DNA of 64,000 nucleotides, taken from an uncultured Ruminiclostridium sp. (GTDB lineage Bacteria > Bacillota > Clostridia > Oscillospirales > Ruminococcaceae). The stretch's first letter is position 1. Each line of letters starts with the position of its first letter. Shown one piece after another: positions 1 to 8,399 of this stretch. The position numbers were made by a program, and so were the translations under genes. The notes beneath the pieces were generated by a model that did not search any database, was not told where the DNA came from, and saw only the letters and a list, made by a program, of their open reading frames with translations. The DNA lies in NCBI GenBank assembly GCA_934454635.1, contig CAKSFR010000001.1, positions 186,001 to 250,000 of the forward strand. Direction: 5' to 3'.

Positions 1-81
1 CAGACGGCAGATTTCATTAAGCTTATCGTGGGATATGTTCTTATAAAAAAAGGAGTTTGGATAAGCAATCTGGTCACATAA
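1..81 (+). CDS. Possible 3' end of a gene entering from the left
   Basis: Frame 1 is open from the first base to a TAA at 79-81 and gives 26 residues ending in GVWISNLVT. The composition (hydrophobic and lysine mix, no rare runs) is compatible with a real C-terminus, and the hairpin at 122-150 would end both this gene and the convergent minus-strand operon. With only 26 residues visible no family can be named, and the frame may be chance. Confidence 0.3.
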   Translation, partial: QTADFIKLIVGYVLIKKGVWISNLVT

Positions 82-121
82 TATGCGCAATGACCGGATA
101 AAAAACGAATAAAGCAAAAAT

Positions 122-150
122 TCCTCCTGCGTTATTAAATCGCAGGAGGA
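122..150. terminator. Bidirectional intrinsic terminator
   Basis: A perfect 10-bp stem, TCCTCCTGCG (122-131) and CGCAGGAGGA (141-150), has a 9-nt loop, an A-run on the left and a T-rich stretch on the right. It lies downstream of the minus-strand lepA-hemW-dusB-SDR operon and downstream of the possible gene end at 81, so it can serve both directions. Confidence 0.75.
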
Positions 151-200
151 ATTTATTTGAGCAATGTTTTTAAGTCTTAATATTTTCAATGGCTCTGCCG

Positions 201-989
201 TTATCTTACATCTATATTCGGATCATTGACCTTTCTGCTACGCTGAACCTTTCCCGTAGCCCTAAGCAATATTTTTTCAGGTACAAGCTTTGAGGCAGCC
301 GCAACAAGCTTAGCCGTCGCCGTCGGAACGATAACAAGCTCCCTGCGGAACATATGGTTGATTGCGTATTTTGCCGCATAAGTGTCAGATATTCCGGCAA
401 CGGCAAATTCAGCGCCCGAAACCTCGTTAAATTCCGTGCGTACAGGACCGGGACAGAACGCGCCGATATAGACATTTGAGCGGCTGTGACGAAGCTCTTC
501 GGAAATTGCCTTTGTAAGCTGTAAAACATAATTTTTTGAAGCGTAATAAGAGGAAAACTCGGGACCTGCAATAAAACCTGCAATCGAAGCAACATTCAGT
601 ATATATCCCTTATTTCTTTCCTTGAATTTACGCAGGAAAAGCTTTGTGAGAATATGCACTGCTTTGATATTTACGTCTATCATTTTCAGTTCGGAATCCA
701 AATCTGTTTCATCAAACGCTCCGAAAACTCCAAAGCCCGCGCAATTGATAAGAACATCTATTGTAACGTGTTCAACTCGTTTGAAAAGCGCCTTGCAGTC
801 TTCGGTTTTGGACAAATCGCAGCTGAACCAACGAACCTTAACGTCATATTCTGCCGCAATCTCACGTTTAAGTTCAAATAAACGCTGTCTGCGTCTTGCT
901 ACAAGTATAAGGTTATATCCTCTTTTAGCCAGCTCTATTGCCATAGCGCGACCTATTCCCGAGCTTGCTCCTGTTATCAATGCCGTCAT
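201..989 (-). CDS. Short-chain dehydrogenase/reductase (SDR)
   Basis: A 262-residue classical SDR, a cytoplasmic NAD(P)-dependent oxidoreductase of unknown substrate. The N-terminus has the dinucleotide-binding motif TGASSGIG (about residues 6-13), the NCAG block sits near residue 88, and the catalytic Ser of NVASIAG is followed by the YxxxK pair in YYASK near residue 150. The length is normal for the family. The start overlaps the stop of dusB by 4 bp, so the two are translationally coupled and SDR is the last gene of the lepA-hemW-dusB operon. The sequence resembles the YqjQ/DltE-like SDR group, but substrate assignment is not possible from sequence alone. Confidence 0.85.
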   Translation of the reverse strand: MTALITGASSGIGRAMAIELAKRGYNLILVARRRQRLFELKREIAAEYDVKVRWFSCDLSKTEDCKALFKRVEHVTIDVLINCAGFGVFGAFDETDLDSELKMIDVNIKAVHILTKLFLRKFKERNKGYILNVASIAGFIAGPEFSSYYASKNYVLQLTKAISEELRHSRSNVYIGAFCPGPVRTEFNEVSGAEFAVAGISDTYAAKYAINHMFRRELVIVPTATAKLVAAASKLVPEKILLRATGKVQRSRKVNDPNIDVR

Positions 990-1972
990 TTTTCATGTTC
1001 CTTTCTTTGTTCATATTTTATTGTATCTGTAAGCCGCTCAAAATCCGCAAAAGTCGAAAGACTGCCGCAAATTCCGCGGTATTTAGCTGCGTTAGGCATA
1101 CCCTTAAGATAATGTGCCGTCTGCATTCGCGCTTCTTTCATTCCGATATATTCTCCCTTGTCATCAATCAGCAACTCTATCTGATGCCGCATAGCCGAAA
1201 GTCGTTCATCAAGCGTCGGTTCTATGAACGGCTGTCCGTAAACCGCTTGTTCAATCTGCTTGAAAAGCCACGGTCTGCCGCACGCCGCACGACCTATCAT
1301 CACTAAGTCGCAGCCTGTATATCTGTACATTTCAAGGCATTTTTCGGGGCTGTCAACATCGCCGTTGCCGATAACAGGAATGGAAACCGCCTGCTTTACC
1401 TCCGCGATAATATCCCAATCGGCTTGTCCGCTGTACATCTGAACGCGAGTGCGCCCATGAACGGCGACAGCCGCTGCTCCGCATTCTTGTGCGATTTTCG
1501 CAATTTCGACAGCGTTGACGTGTTCGTCGTCCCAGCCTTTTCTTATCTTGACAGTTACGGGAACATTTGCAGCCCTAACCGCTTCTGTAACAATTTTTGA
1601 AAATAATAGCGGATCTTTCATAAGTGCGCTCCCTGCGCCGTTTCCCGCTACTTTTGGAACAGGACAACCGCTGTTTATATCAATGATATCGGGATAAAAA
1701 CGCTCCGCAATGTGAACGGCGGGCGCAACAAATTCAGGCTCGCTTCCGAAAAGCTGAACCGCCATCGGGCGCTCAATATCAGTGACCGTGAGAAGCTCTG
1801 ACGTTTTTCTGTCGCTGTAAACAAGCCCTTTACAGCTTGCCATTTCACCGACAACATATGCCGCGCCGTATTCCTTCGCAATTGTACGAAAAGCCCTGTC
1901 GGCAACACTTGCCATAGGCGCGAGCGCCGCCGTTTTTTTTATTTTAACATTTCCGATATGCAAATATTCCAT
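986..1972 (-). CDS. dusB: tRNA-dihydrouridine synthase (DusB family)
   Basis: A 328-residue FMN-dependent enzyme that reduces uridine to dihydrouridine in the tRNA D-loop. The TIM-barrel FMN domain starts with LAPMASVADRAFR, the catalytic Cys lies in INSGCPVPKV (about residue 104), and the substrate and FMN contacts HGRTR and GNGDV follow, with MIGRAACGRPW near residue 227. A C-terminal helical tRNA-binding domain follows. Length and motifs are those of bacterial DusB. The gene sits 12 bp after hemW and overlaps the SDR start, so it is internal in a four-gene operon. Confidence 0.93.
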   Translation of the reverse strand: MEYLHIGNVKIKKTAALAPMASVADRAFRTIAKEYGAAYVVGEMASCKGLVYSDRKTSELLTVTDIERPMAVQLFGSEPEFVAPAVHIAERFYPDIIDINSGCPVPKVAGNGAGSALMKDPLLFSKIVTEAVRAANVPVTVKIRKGWDDEHVNAVEIAKIAQECGAAAVAVHGRTRVQMYSGQADWDIIAEVKQAVSIPVIGNGDVDSPEKCLEMYRYTGCDLVMIGRAACGRPWLFKQIEQAVYGQPFIEPTLDERLSAMRHQIELLIDDKGEYIGMKEARMQTAHYLKGMPNAAKYRGICGSLSTFADFERLTDTIKYEQRKEHEK

Positions 1973-1984
1973 TACTTTTCCTTA

Positions 1985-3061
1985 TCAATAGCCCAGAATT
2001 GCACCAATAACCGTATTTGAAACCAAAAATCCCTCTCGCGTAAGCGAAATGCCATTGTTTGTAATATTTATATATTTTTTCGGGATTTTTTTGCAGCATT
2101 CTACAATGCTGTTCATGCTAATGTCAAAACGAGAACAATCGCTGAATTTCAAGCCCTCGGTAAGCCGCAGCGCAAGCATTGCAAATTCATCAAAATCGCC
2201 CGGTTCATCGTCTGTCACTGTCGTGCGCTGATGTTCTGAAGATAAAAATTCACTTAAATTACGCTCTGTGCAAAAACGCTTTCCATTATAATACGAATGA
2301 GCCGCAGGACCTATCCCAAGATATTCATCACAATGCCAATAATGCAGATTGTGTCTTGATTTAAAGCCGGAGTGTGCAAAATTGCTTATTTCGTACTGCA
2401 TAAAGCCATGCTTTTCAAGTTGTTCAACTGCAAAAAGATACAATTCGGCGCTCTGTTCCTCATCAGGCAGTGCAAGAGTACGCTGCGCAAACGGAGTCCC
2501 CTCCTCAACCTTCAGCAAATATGCAGAAATGTGCGTCAGCGGCAGTTCGGACAATCTTTGTATCGAATACAACACACTTTCTTTGGTCTGCCCCACAAGC
2601 CCAAGCATCAGGTCCGCTGAAATGTTCCTAAAACCGACATTATATGCACAAGCAATTGCATTCTCTGCCTGCTGTGCGCTATGCCGCCTGCCAAGAAAAG
2701 CGAGTTCTCGTTCGTTCAGCGACTGAACACCTATAGAAAGTCTGTTGACACCACTCTTAAACAGAACTCCAAGCCGCTTCTCGTCGCATACGCACGGATT
2801 CGCTTCAACCGTAATTTCAGCATTGGCATCATGCTGTATTTTTCCAAGAATTTCGGATATTTCCTCAGCTAGCAGAATCGGCGTGCCACCACCGAAATAC
2901 ACAGTATCAAAATCGCCGCCGTAGTATTCAAGATTACGCATAACCGCCTGTTTATACTGTCCGGCAAGCGTTCTGCTGTATTGTTCAGAATAAAAATCAC
3001 AATACGGACATTTGCTCAGACAAAACGGCACATGAATGTACAATCCTATCTTATTGTTCAT
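1985..3061 (-). CDS. hemW: Radical SAM heme chaperone HemW (HemN-like)
   Basis: A 358-residue radical SAM protein. The [4Fe-4S] triad CxxxCxxC is seen as CLSKCPYC near residues 14-21, preceded by IHVPF, and the SAM-binding YFGGGTP block is near residue 56. The protein lacks the extra N-terminal residues typical of true coproporphyrinogen dehydrogenase HemN and has the compact length of HemW, which delivers heme to target proteins. Many annotations call this family 'oxygen-independent coproporphyrinogen III oxidase'. It lies 20 bp downstream of lepA, a common arrangement in Firmicutes. Confidence 0.9.
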   Translation of the reverse strand: MNNKIGLYIHVPFCLSKCPYCDFYSEQYSRTLAGQYKQAVMRNLEYYGGDFDTVYFGGGTPILLAEEISEILGKIQHDANAEITVEANPCVCDEKRLGVLFKSGVNRLSIGVQSLNERELAFLGRRHSAQQAENAIACAYNVGFRNISADLMLGLVGQTKESVLYSIQRLSELPLTHISAYLLKVEEGTPFAQRTLALPDEEQSAELYLFAVEQLEKHGFMQYEISNFAHSGFKSRHNLHYWHCDEYLGIGPAAHSYYNGKRFCTERNLSEFLSSEHQRTTVTDDEPGDFDEFAMLALRLTEGLKFSDCSRFDISMNSIVECCKKIPKKYINITNNGISLTREGFLVSNTVIGAILGY

Positions 3062-3081
3062 ATTTTCAAAATTGCGGAACG

Positions 3082-4896
3082 CTATTCATCAAGCTTTAAG
3101 ACTGCCATAAACGCTTCCTGAGGAACTTCAACCGTTCCAAGCTGGCGCATACGTTTTTTGCCTTCTTTTTGCTTTTCAAGCAGCTTCTTTTTACGGGTAA
3201 TGTCGCCGCCATAGCACTTAGCAAGTACGTCCTTACGCATAGCCTTAACCGTTTCACGGGCAATTATTTTTCCGCCAATGGCCGCCTGAATCGGCACTTC
3301 AAAAAGCTGACGCGGGATATGCTCTTTAAGTTTTTCGGCTATACGTCTTGCACGAGGATACGCCTTATCAACATGAACAATAAACGAAAGCGCGTCAACA
3401 ACTTCACCGTTAAGCATAATATCAAGCTTGACAAGCTTTGACGGATAAAATCCCAGCATTTCGTAATCATAGCTCGCATACCCCTTTGTGCGCGACTTCA
3501 GCGCGTCAAAAAAGTCGTATACGATTTCATTTAACGGAAGCTCATAGTGCAGGTCAACTCGAGCTTCGTCGAGATATTTCATATCCTTAAAAACTCCTCT
3601 GCGTTCCTGACAGAGTTCCATTATATTCCCTACATAATCTGACGGACTAAATACATGAACCTCAACCATAGGCTCATACGCCTGTGCAATTTCCGCAGGA
3701 TCGGGGTAATTTGTGGGATTGTCTATAAACTCTACACTTCCGTCTGTTTTCTCTATTTTATAGATAACAGACGGTGCAGTCGTTACCAAGTCAAGGTTGT
3801 ATTCGCGCTCAAGCCGTTCCTGTATTATATCCATGTGGAGAAGCCCGAGAAATCCGCAGCGGAAACCAAATCCAAGCGCTATAGAAGTTTCAGGCTCAAA
3901 CGTAAGCGACGCGTCGTTAAGCTGAAGCCGCTCGAGTGCGTCACGAAGGTCGCCGTATTTTGCACCGTCCGCCGGATAAATGCCGCTGAACACCATTGGA
4001 TTTACATTTCGATAGCCCGCAAGCGGCTCTGCTGCCGGATTATCTGAAGTTGTAACCGTATCGCCGACCTTTGTGTCGCCTATTGACTTGATTGAAGCGG
4101 CGATGTAACCTACCTCGCCTGCACGAAGCTCGTCCGCAGAAATAAGGTTTGTCGCGCCCATATAGCCAAGCTCAACAACCTGAAACTCCGCCTTTGTAGC
4201 CATCATGCGTATTTTATCGCCAACGCGCAGCGTTCCCTCTTTTATTCTCACATAAACTATAACGCCCTTATAGCTGTCGTAATAGCTGTCGAAAATAAGC
4301 GCTTTAAGCGGCGCGTCAGGGTCACCCGCAGGCGGTGGAACGCACTTTACGACCTGCTCCATAACCGCTTCAATATTTATTCCCATTTTGGCGGAAATAA
4401 GCGGTGCATCGTCCGCAGGTATCCCGATAACGTCTTCGATTTCTTCTTTTACTGTTTCGGGATGTGCAGACGGAAGGTCTATTTTGTTGATAACAGGTAC
4501 AACTTCAAGATCCTGTTCAATAGCAAGGTATGTGTTCGCGAGCGTCTGCGCTTCAATTCCCTGCGAAGCGTCAACGATAAGGATTGCGCCCTCACAGGCA
4601 TTAAGCGAGCGTGAAACCTCATAGTTAAAATCGACGTGACCGGGGGTATCAATAAGGTTAAAAACGTAGCTTTTGCCGTCCTGCGCTTTATAATTAAGCC
4701 GAACTGCACGCGCTTTTATAGTGATTCCGCGCTCGCGTTCAAGCTCCATGTTGTCAAGAAGCTGCTCTTCCATATCGCGCTGCGCGACCGTCTGCGTTTG
4801 TTCAAGGATACGGTCGGCAAGCGTAGATTTTCCGTGATCAATGTGGGCAATTATACAAAAATTCCGTATTTCGGAAAGGTAACTGCTGTCGCTCAA
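3082..4896 (-). CDS. lepA: Elongation factor 4 (LepA), ribosome back-translocase GTPase
   Basis: A 604-residue translational GTPase. The order is G domain with the P-loop AHIDHGKS (about residues 17-24), the G2 region RGITIKA, G3 DTPGH and G4 NKID; then EF-G-like domains II, III and V, and the LepA-specific C-terminal domain ([25 protein letters not shown]). The length is the family standard. LepA acts on stalled or mispositioned ribosomes. It is the first gene of the operon, preceded by a strong promoter at 4943-4971 and an AGGAGGAAC ribosome binding site. Confidence 0.97.
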   Translation of the reverse strand: MSDSSYLSEIRNFCIIAHIDHGKSTLADRILEQTQTVAQRDMEEQLLDNMELERERGITIKARAVRLNYKAQDGKSYVFNLIDTPGHVDFNYEVSRSLNACEGAILIVDASQGIEAQTLANTYLAIEQDLEVVPVINKIDLPSAHPETVKEEIEDVIGIPADDAPLISAKMGINIEAVMEQVVKCVPPPAGDPDAPLKALIFDSYYDSYKGVIVYVRIKEGTLRVGDKIRMMATKAEFQVVELGYMGATNLISADELRAGEVGYIAASIKSIGDTKVGDTVTTSDNPAAEPLAGYRNVNPMVFSGIYPADGAKYGDLRDALERLQLNDASLTFEPETSIALGFGFRCGFLGLLHMDIIQERLEREYNLDLVTTAPSVIYKIEKTDGSVEFIDNPTNYPDPAEIAQAYEPMVEVHVFSPSDYVGNIMELCQERRGVFKDMKYLDEARVDLHYELPLNEIVYDFFDALKSRTKGYASYDYEMLGFYPSKLVKLDIMLNGEVVDALSFIVHVDKAYPRARRIAEKLKEHIPRQLFEVPIQAAIGGKIIARETVKAMRKDVLAKCYGGDITRKKKLLEKQKEGKKRMRQLGTVEVPQEAFMAVLKLDE

Positions 4897-4942
4897 AGGG
4901 TGTTCCTCCTTGTTTATAGGTCAATCTTTATGAATATTATTT

Positions 4943-4971
4943 ATTATAACACAGGATAAAAATTTTTTCAA
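4943..4971 (-). promoter_or_regulatory. Sigma-A-type promoter of the lepA operon
   Basis: Read on the minus strand: -35 TTGAAA (4966-4971), a 17-bp spacer and -10 TATAAT (4943-4948), about 47 bp before the lepA start codon. Confidence 0.7.
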
Positions 4972-5012
4972 GTAGCAACGCCAAATAAAGATACAACATA
5001 ACCTGCGCTAAC

Positions 5013-5045
5013 AAAAAACGGGACGCCGACTGCTGTCAGCATCCC
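5013..5045 (-). terminator. Terminator after the acidic-repeat lipoprotein
   Basis: An 11-bp stem with G-U pairs (5020-5030 with 5035-5045) and a 4-nt loop, followed on the minus strand by a run of six U (A-run 5013-5018). It ends the gene at 5074. Confidence 0.75.
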
Positions 5046-5073
5046 GCCCTTTTGGAGAAAATCTATAAAATAA

Positions 5074-5613
5074 TTATTCCTCTTCGACGTATTCCTCGTC
5101 AGAGTATTCTTCGTCGGAATATTCTTCATCAGAGTATTCTTCGCCGCTATAATCATCTTCAGCGGGAGCTTCTTCTGTTCCTGCATATTCAGCCGCACCT
5201 GCCGCTAAATCAGCAGTACCCTTCTTGAAAACGAACTTCTGTTCGGTCTGACCGTCGGATACAGAATAGGAAAGTGTATCAGCGCTTGCATCGTAAGTAA
5301 CGCTCATGAAAACAGTCTTGTTGTCAGACGGATTGAGAATTTCAAAGCCGTTCGACTTAACCTGAATACTGTAGGTCTGAGAGCTGTTTATGTTAGCAAT
5401 AACAACGTCCTTATCGTTTACAGTCAGGTTTACTGCACAAGCAGCTTCAGTAGTGCCGTAGCCTGCCGCGTAATCAGCGAGCGACTGTCCGTTGATGGTG
5501 TTTAATGTCCATTCGCCCTTAACCTTGCTCATGTCAAGTCCGCAGCCTGCGATAGAAAGTATCATGACAAATGTCATCATGATTGCCGATGTGATCTTTG
5601 CGATTTTTTTCAT
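5074..5613 (-). CDS. Lipoprotein with acidic C-terminal repeat
   Basis: A 179-residue predicted lipoprotein. It has a type II signal peptide (MKK start, hydrophobic core, lipobox IAGC with Cys near residue 24). A small beta-rich domain follows (about residues 30-135, starting VKGEWTLNTINGQ), similar in style to the lipocalin-like or DUF-type 'GEWTL' lipoproteins of Ruminococcus. The last ~35 residues are strongly acidic and contain EEYSD repeated several times, ending EEE. Such a tail could sit in the wall, bind cations or keep the protein extended. Function is unknown. The gene is monocistronic, with its own terminator. Confidence 0.7.
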   Translation of the reverse strand: MKKIAKITSAIMMTFVMILSIAGCGLDMSKVKGEWTLNTINGQSLADYAAGYGTTEAACAVNLTVNDKDVVIANINSSQTYSIQVKSNGFEILNPSDNKTVFMSVTYDASADTLSYSVSDGQTEQKFVFKKGTADLAAGAAEYAGTEEAPAEDDYSGEEYSDEEYSDEEYSDEEYVEEE

Positions 5614-5749
5614 TTTTCAATCTCCTTAAAATTTATTGAAGCATCAACTTCATTGGTGCTTATTATACAACAGTGCGTCTAAAACGTCAAACAATCTTTC
5701 CAAATTGTAGGATTTCGTTTCACAAATGTAAAAAACTTGTAAAAAATTA

Positions 5750-5778
5750 ACACCGCACATTTTTAATCTGTGCGGTGT
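5750..5778 (-). terminator. Terminator after the clostripain-type gene
   Basis: A perfect 10-bp stem, ACACCGCACA (5750-5759) with TGTGCGGTGT (5769-5778). On the minus strand it is followed by U-rich sequence (A-run 5741-5746). It lies about 50 bp past the stop codon of the protease. Confidence 0.7.
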
Positions 5779-5828
5779 CGGCTTATGCTTTTTATCAGCC
5801 TACAGGCGTTGATCGGAAATCGGAATTA

Positions 5829-8009
5829 TCAGATTTCACTGAAATAAATCTCACCCGACTCAGCAACCGTGAACTTTACATAATCGGTAATGTAATAGTC
5901 ACCGTAAATGTCGTCAATACAGAAAGCATAGTAATAATCGCCGGGAACAAGTATATCGTAAATTATCTCCGGGTCGCCGCTGAAAATATATTCAACGCCG
6001 TAGTAATAGCTTTCATAATCGTCGTTCATACCATAACTGTAATAAATCGGGATAATAACATCGCCGACTTCAAGCTTTCTTATTTCACGGGCGGAAATAC
6101 CGTTTTCGCCGATGCCGTCCCATGTTCCTTCGATGCTTATTGAACCGTCACTGAAATTATGTCTGATACGAAGATTCGTTTCGTTTCCGTTCACGAACAC
6201 ATGAGATGTATATATAACATAATCCATGCTCTCTTCCGCAACATACATTGACAGGTTCTGACCATCCGGCAGCGAGAGCCAGTAGCCGTCAAAATCGTCG
6301 CTTACCGCGCCTGTTTCCCAGTCGCAATTGAAGCTGTAGGTCTGACCGAGCGCAATAAGGTTTTCGTCCTGAATCGTAAACACTGCCGCGCTGACTGCCG
6401 CGGCATTATAAATACCGTTTTTATCAAGCACAAAGCCGTAATTTCCGTTTTCATCGAGCGTAGGAGCCTGCTCAAATGTGATAAGCGGACTTTCACCGGT
6501 CTGTGAATAATCGTCGGCATAGTTCCAGTAATCGTCGGCAGTATCGTCATAATAATACGAGCCGTCGTCCGAAACATCATAGCTGAAAGTGTTGTCCCAC
6601 TCGTCACCGTCGCCGAAAAGCTGTTCGTCGGAATAATCCTGCACATTTCCGCTATTGGCTGCACCATAACTCATCTTGTCAACAAAAGCGAGATAATACG
6701 GGCTGACGCAAATGTCTCCGAACACCGAAAGCTCCTGTGAACCGTCAAACGAAAGCGGGTAATAAACCGATAAACCGCCCGCGTTATAGTGATTGCTTCC
6801 GCTTACTTTGTACACTACCGCTTTTTCAAGCGCGGATATCACCTCAGAAGAACTGTCTAGTCCGCAGGCGCTCACGATCTCGCCGAGATCTACCATGTTG
6901 GTATAGCCCTCGGTCTTGTTGTTTCCGCCGAAATTGTCTGCACTTTCAATCGCTCTTACGACAGAAGAAAGGTCTTGCGCACTTTCTGTCGCATTGTAAA
7001 GCTCTTGTGCAAAGGAATTGAAGCTTATAATAAGGTCATCGACTTTATTTAGATCCGTAACCGCAAGGGTCGCCATATCACCGTCGCCGCCCTCTTCACA
7101 GGCTGAGTAATATGCGTCGCAAAGCACTTCCCCAAGCTGTGCTCCGTTATATTCAGGATTATTTGCAAGCGCAGAACCTATTGCGGTATAATCCCAGCCG
7201 CCTCCCGGTTCAAGCTCCTGCGAACCATACATATAATTCGCATATGTGGCAAGAACATTAGCGGTTTCGAGCGTTCCCATAAGACAAGCGTCGAATCCGA
7301 TAAATTCAAACCTGTCAGTCATATTGTTGCTCACATTAAGCAGTGCCGTATCAAGTTCGCGAAGCGAAAGCGAGTCATTATCCGAAAGCTCATCAAAGCA
7401 CACGCCGCTTATGCTTCCGCCGCCGTGATTCCAGAATACAACACCCATTTTATCCGCAGGGTAGTTTTCAATACCCCAGTTCAGAAAATCCGCAAGCGTC
7501 TGTGCGTCGCCCATATTTGTTGCTTGGGCGCTGCCAACAAGCTCAATATCACCGTTCTGAATAACAAAACGCTGCTTTTCTTCGCTGTTTATGTCGTCTA
7601 TGTACCACTCGCTTGAACCGCCGGTTTCAACAACAAAGCGAACATTTCCGCTGCCGTCGGCACTCAGCATTTCCTGAATATCCATGCTTGCCATACCGCC
7701 GCCGGATTCAAGGTCAGAACCGCACATATAGACAAAAATCGTCCATGTATCCTCATTGCCCATAGACTTGGTATCAGTCTTTCTGCCGCGCTGAATTTTA
7801 AGCGCTCCATCGTTCTTATTCAGCGACATACGAACGCTGAATCCCGCTCTTTCCTGCTCTGCGTCATCACGGTTATCAGGCTCATTGTATGATTCGCCTG
7901 TTTCGGGAAGATCGCCGCCCTCGTCGAAATCAATGTCATCCGTACTGCACGCTGCCACTACCGCAAGTGCCGCAAGAAGCGCAGCCGCCTTGTAAAATTT
8001 TTTCTTCAT
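5829..8009 (-). CDS. Clostripain-like (peptidase family C11) lipoprotein
   Basis: A 726-residue surface lipoprotein. The lipobox VAAC (Cys about residue 21) is followed by an acidic linker rich in Asp and Glu. The C11 peptidase domain (about residues 85-450) begins with WTIFVYMCGSDLE. The catalytic His lies in FWNHGGG and the catalytic Cys in FDACLMG, the two signatures of clostripain, which cleaves after basic residues. A further ~270 residues form a second, Tyr/Asp-rich region without a recognised family. The active-site residues are present, so a secreted Arg/Lys-type protease is likely; some family members have lost activity. The gene follows a small unknown gene by 3 bp and shares its promoter. 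Confidence 0.88.
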   Translation of the reverse strand: MKKKFYKAAALLAALAVVAACSTDDIDFDEGGDLPETGESYNEPDNRDDAEQERAGFSVRMSLNKNDGALKIQRGRKTDTKSMGNEDTWTIFVYMCGSDLESGGGMASMDIQEMLSADGSGNVRFVVETGGSSEWYIDDINSEEKQRFVIQNGDIELVGSAQATNMGDAQTLADFLNWGIENYPADKMGVVFWNHGGGSISGVCFDELSDNDSLSLRELDTALLNVSNNMTDRFEFIGFDACLMGTLETANVLATYANYMYGSQELEPGGGWDYTAIGSALANNPEYNGAQLGEVLCDAYYSACEEGGDGDMATLAVTDLNKVDDLIISFNSFAQELYNATESAQDLSSVVRAIESADNFGGNNKTEGYTNMVDLGEIVSACGLDSSSEVISALEKAVVYKVSGSNHYNAGGLSVYYPLSFDGSQELSVFGDICVSPYYLAFVDKMSYGAANSGNVQDYSDEQLFGDGDEWDNTFSYDVSDDGSYYYDDTADDYWNYADDYSQTGESPLITFEQAPTLDENGNYGFVLDKNGIYNAAAVSAAVFTIQDENLIALGQTYSFNCDWETGAVSDDFDGYWLSLPDGQNLSMYVAEESMDYVIYTSHVFVNGNETNLRIRHNFSDGSISIEGTWDGIGENGISAREIRKLEVGDVIIPIYYSYGMNDDYESYYYGVEYIFSGDPEIIYDILVPGDYYYAFCIDDIYGDYYITDYVKFTVAESGEIYFSEI

Positions 8010-8012
8010 ACT

Positions 8013-8333
8013 TTATCCTTTCTTCAGAAGTCCGTTTCTCGCCAGCCTTTCCGCAACAATAGCCGAAACGGTTTTTACGATATTTTCACGTTCAACCCGT
8101 CTTTGCGCGTCAAAAAGACAGATGCGGGAAAGACTCTGCGTTTTGATTTTTCTGCCGTTTATTATTATAACAATACGCTGCCGCCCCGAAGCGGGAAACG
8201 ATATGTCATCAGCCTCGCAAACCGGTTTTCCGCACGGAAAATCAGCTTCACATATCAACCTGTAAAGCTCACTGTATCCGATTTTTCTTGTCGTGGCACA
8301 CTTCTCGCCGTTAATAAAATCAAATAATCCCAT
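8013..8333 (-). CDS. Small protein of unknown function, cotranscribed with the protease
   Basis: A 106-residue protein starting MGLFDFINGEKCA. I chose the ATG at 8333 because a GGGTGAAAG ribosome binding site precedes it; an upstream in-frame ATG at 8393 would overlap the promoter. It has no signal peptide or membrane segment, four cysteines (two in the first half around PCGKPVC), and a basic C-terminal helix. I do not recognise the family. It ends 3 bp before the clostripain-like gene, which suggests co-expression with it. Confidence 0.65.
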   Translation of the reverse strand: MGLFDFINGEKCATTRKIGYSELYRLICEADFPCGKPVCEADDISFPASGRQRIVIIINGRKIKTQSLSRICLFDAQRRVERENIVKTVSAIVAERLARNGLLKKG

Positions 8334-8364
8334 GCTTTCACCCGCTTTCCGAAAATACATTGTA

Positions 8365-8393
8365 ATTTTATCATTACAGGTGAAAAAAATCAA
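8365..8393 (-). promoter_or_regulatory. Promoter for the 8013-8333 / protease unit
   Basis: Minus strand: -35 TTGATT (8388-8393), 17-bp spacer, -10 TAAAAT (8365-8370). It lies between the histidine kinase stop and the small gene. Confidence 0.5.
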
Positions 8394-8399
8394 TAAACC

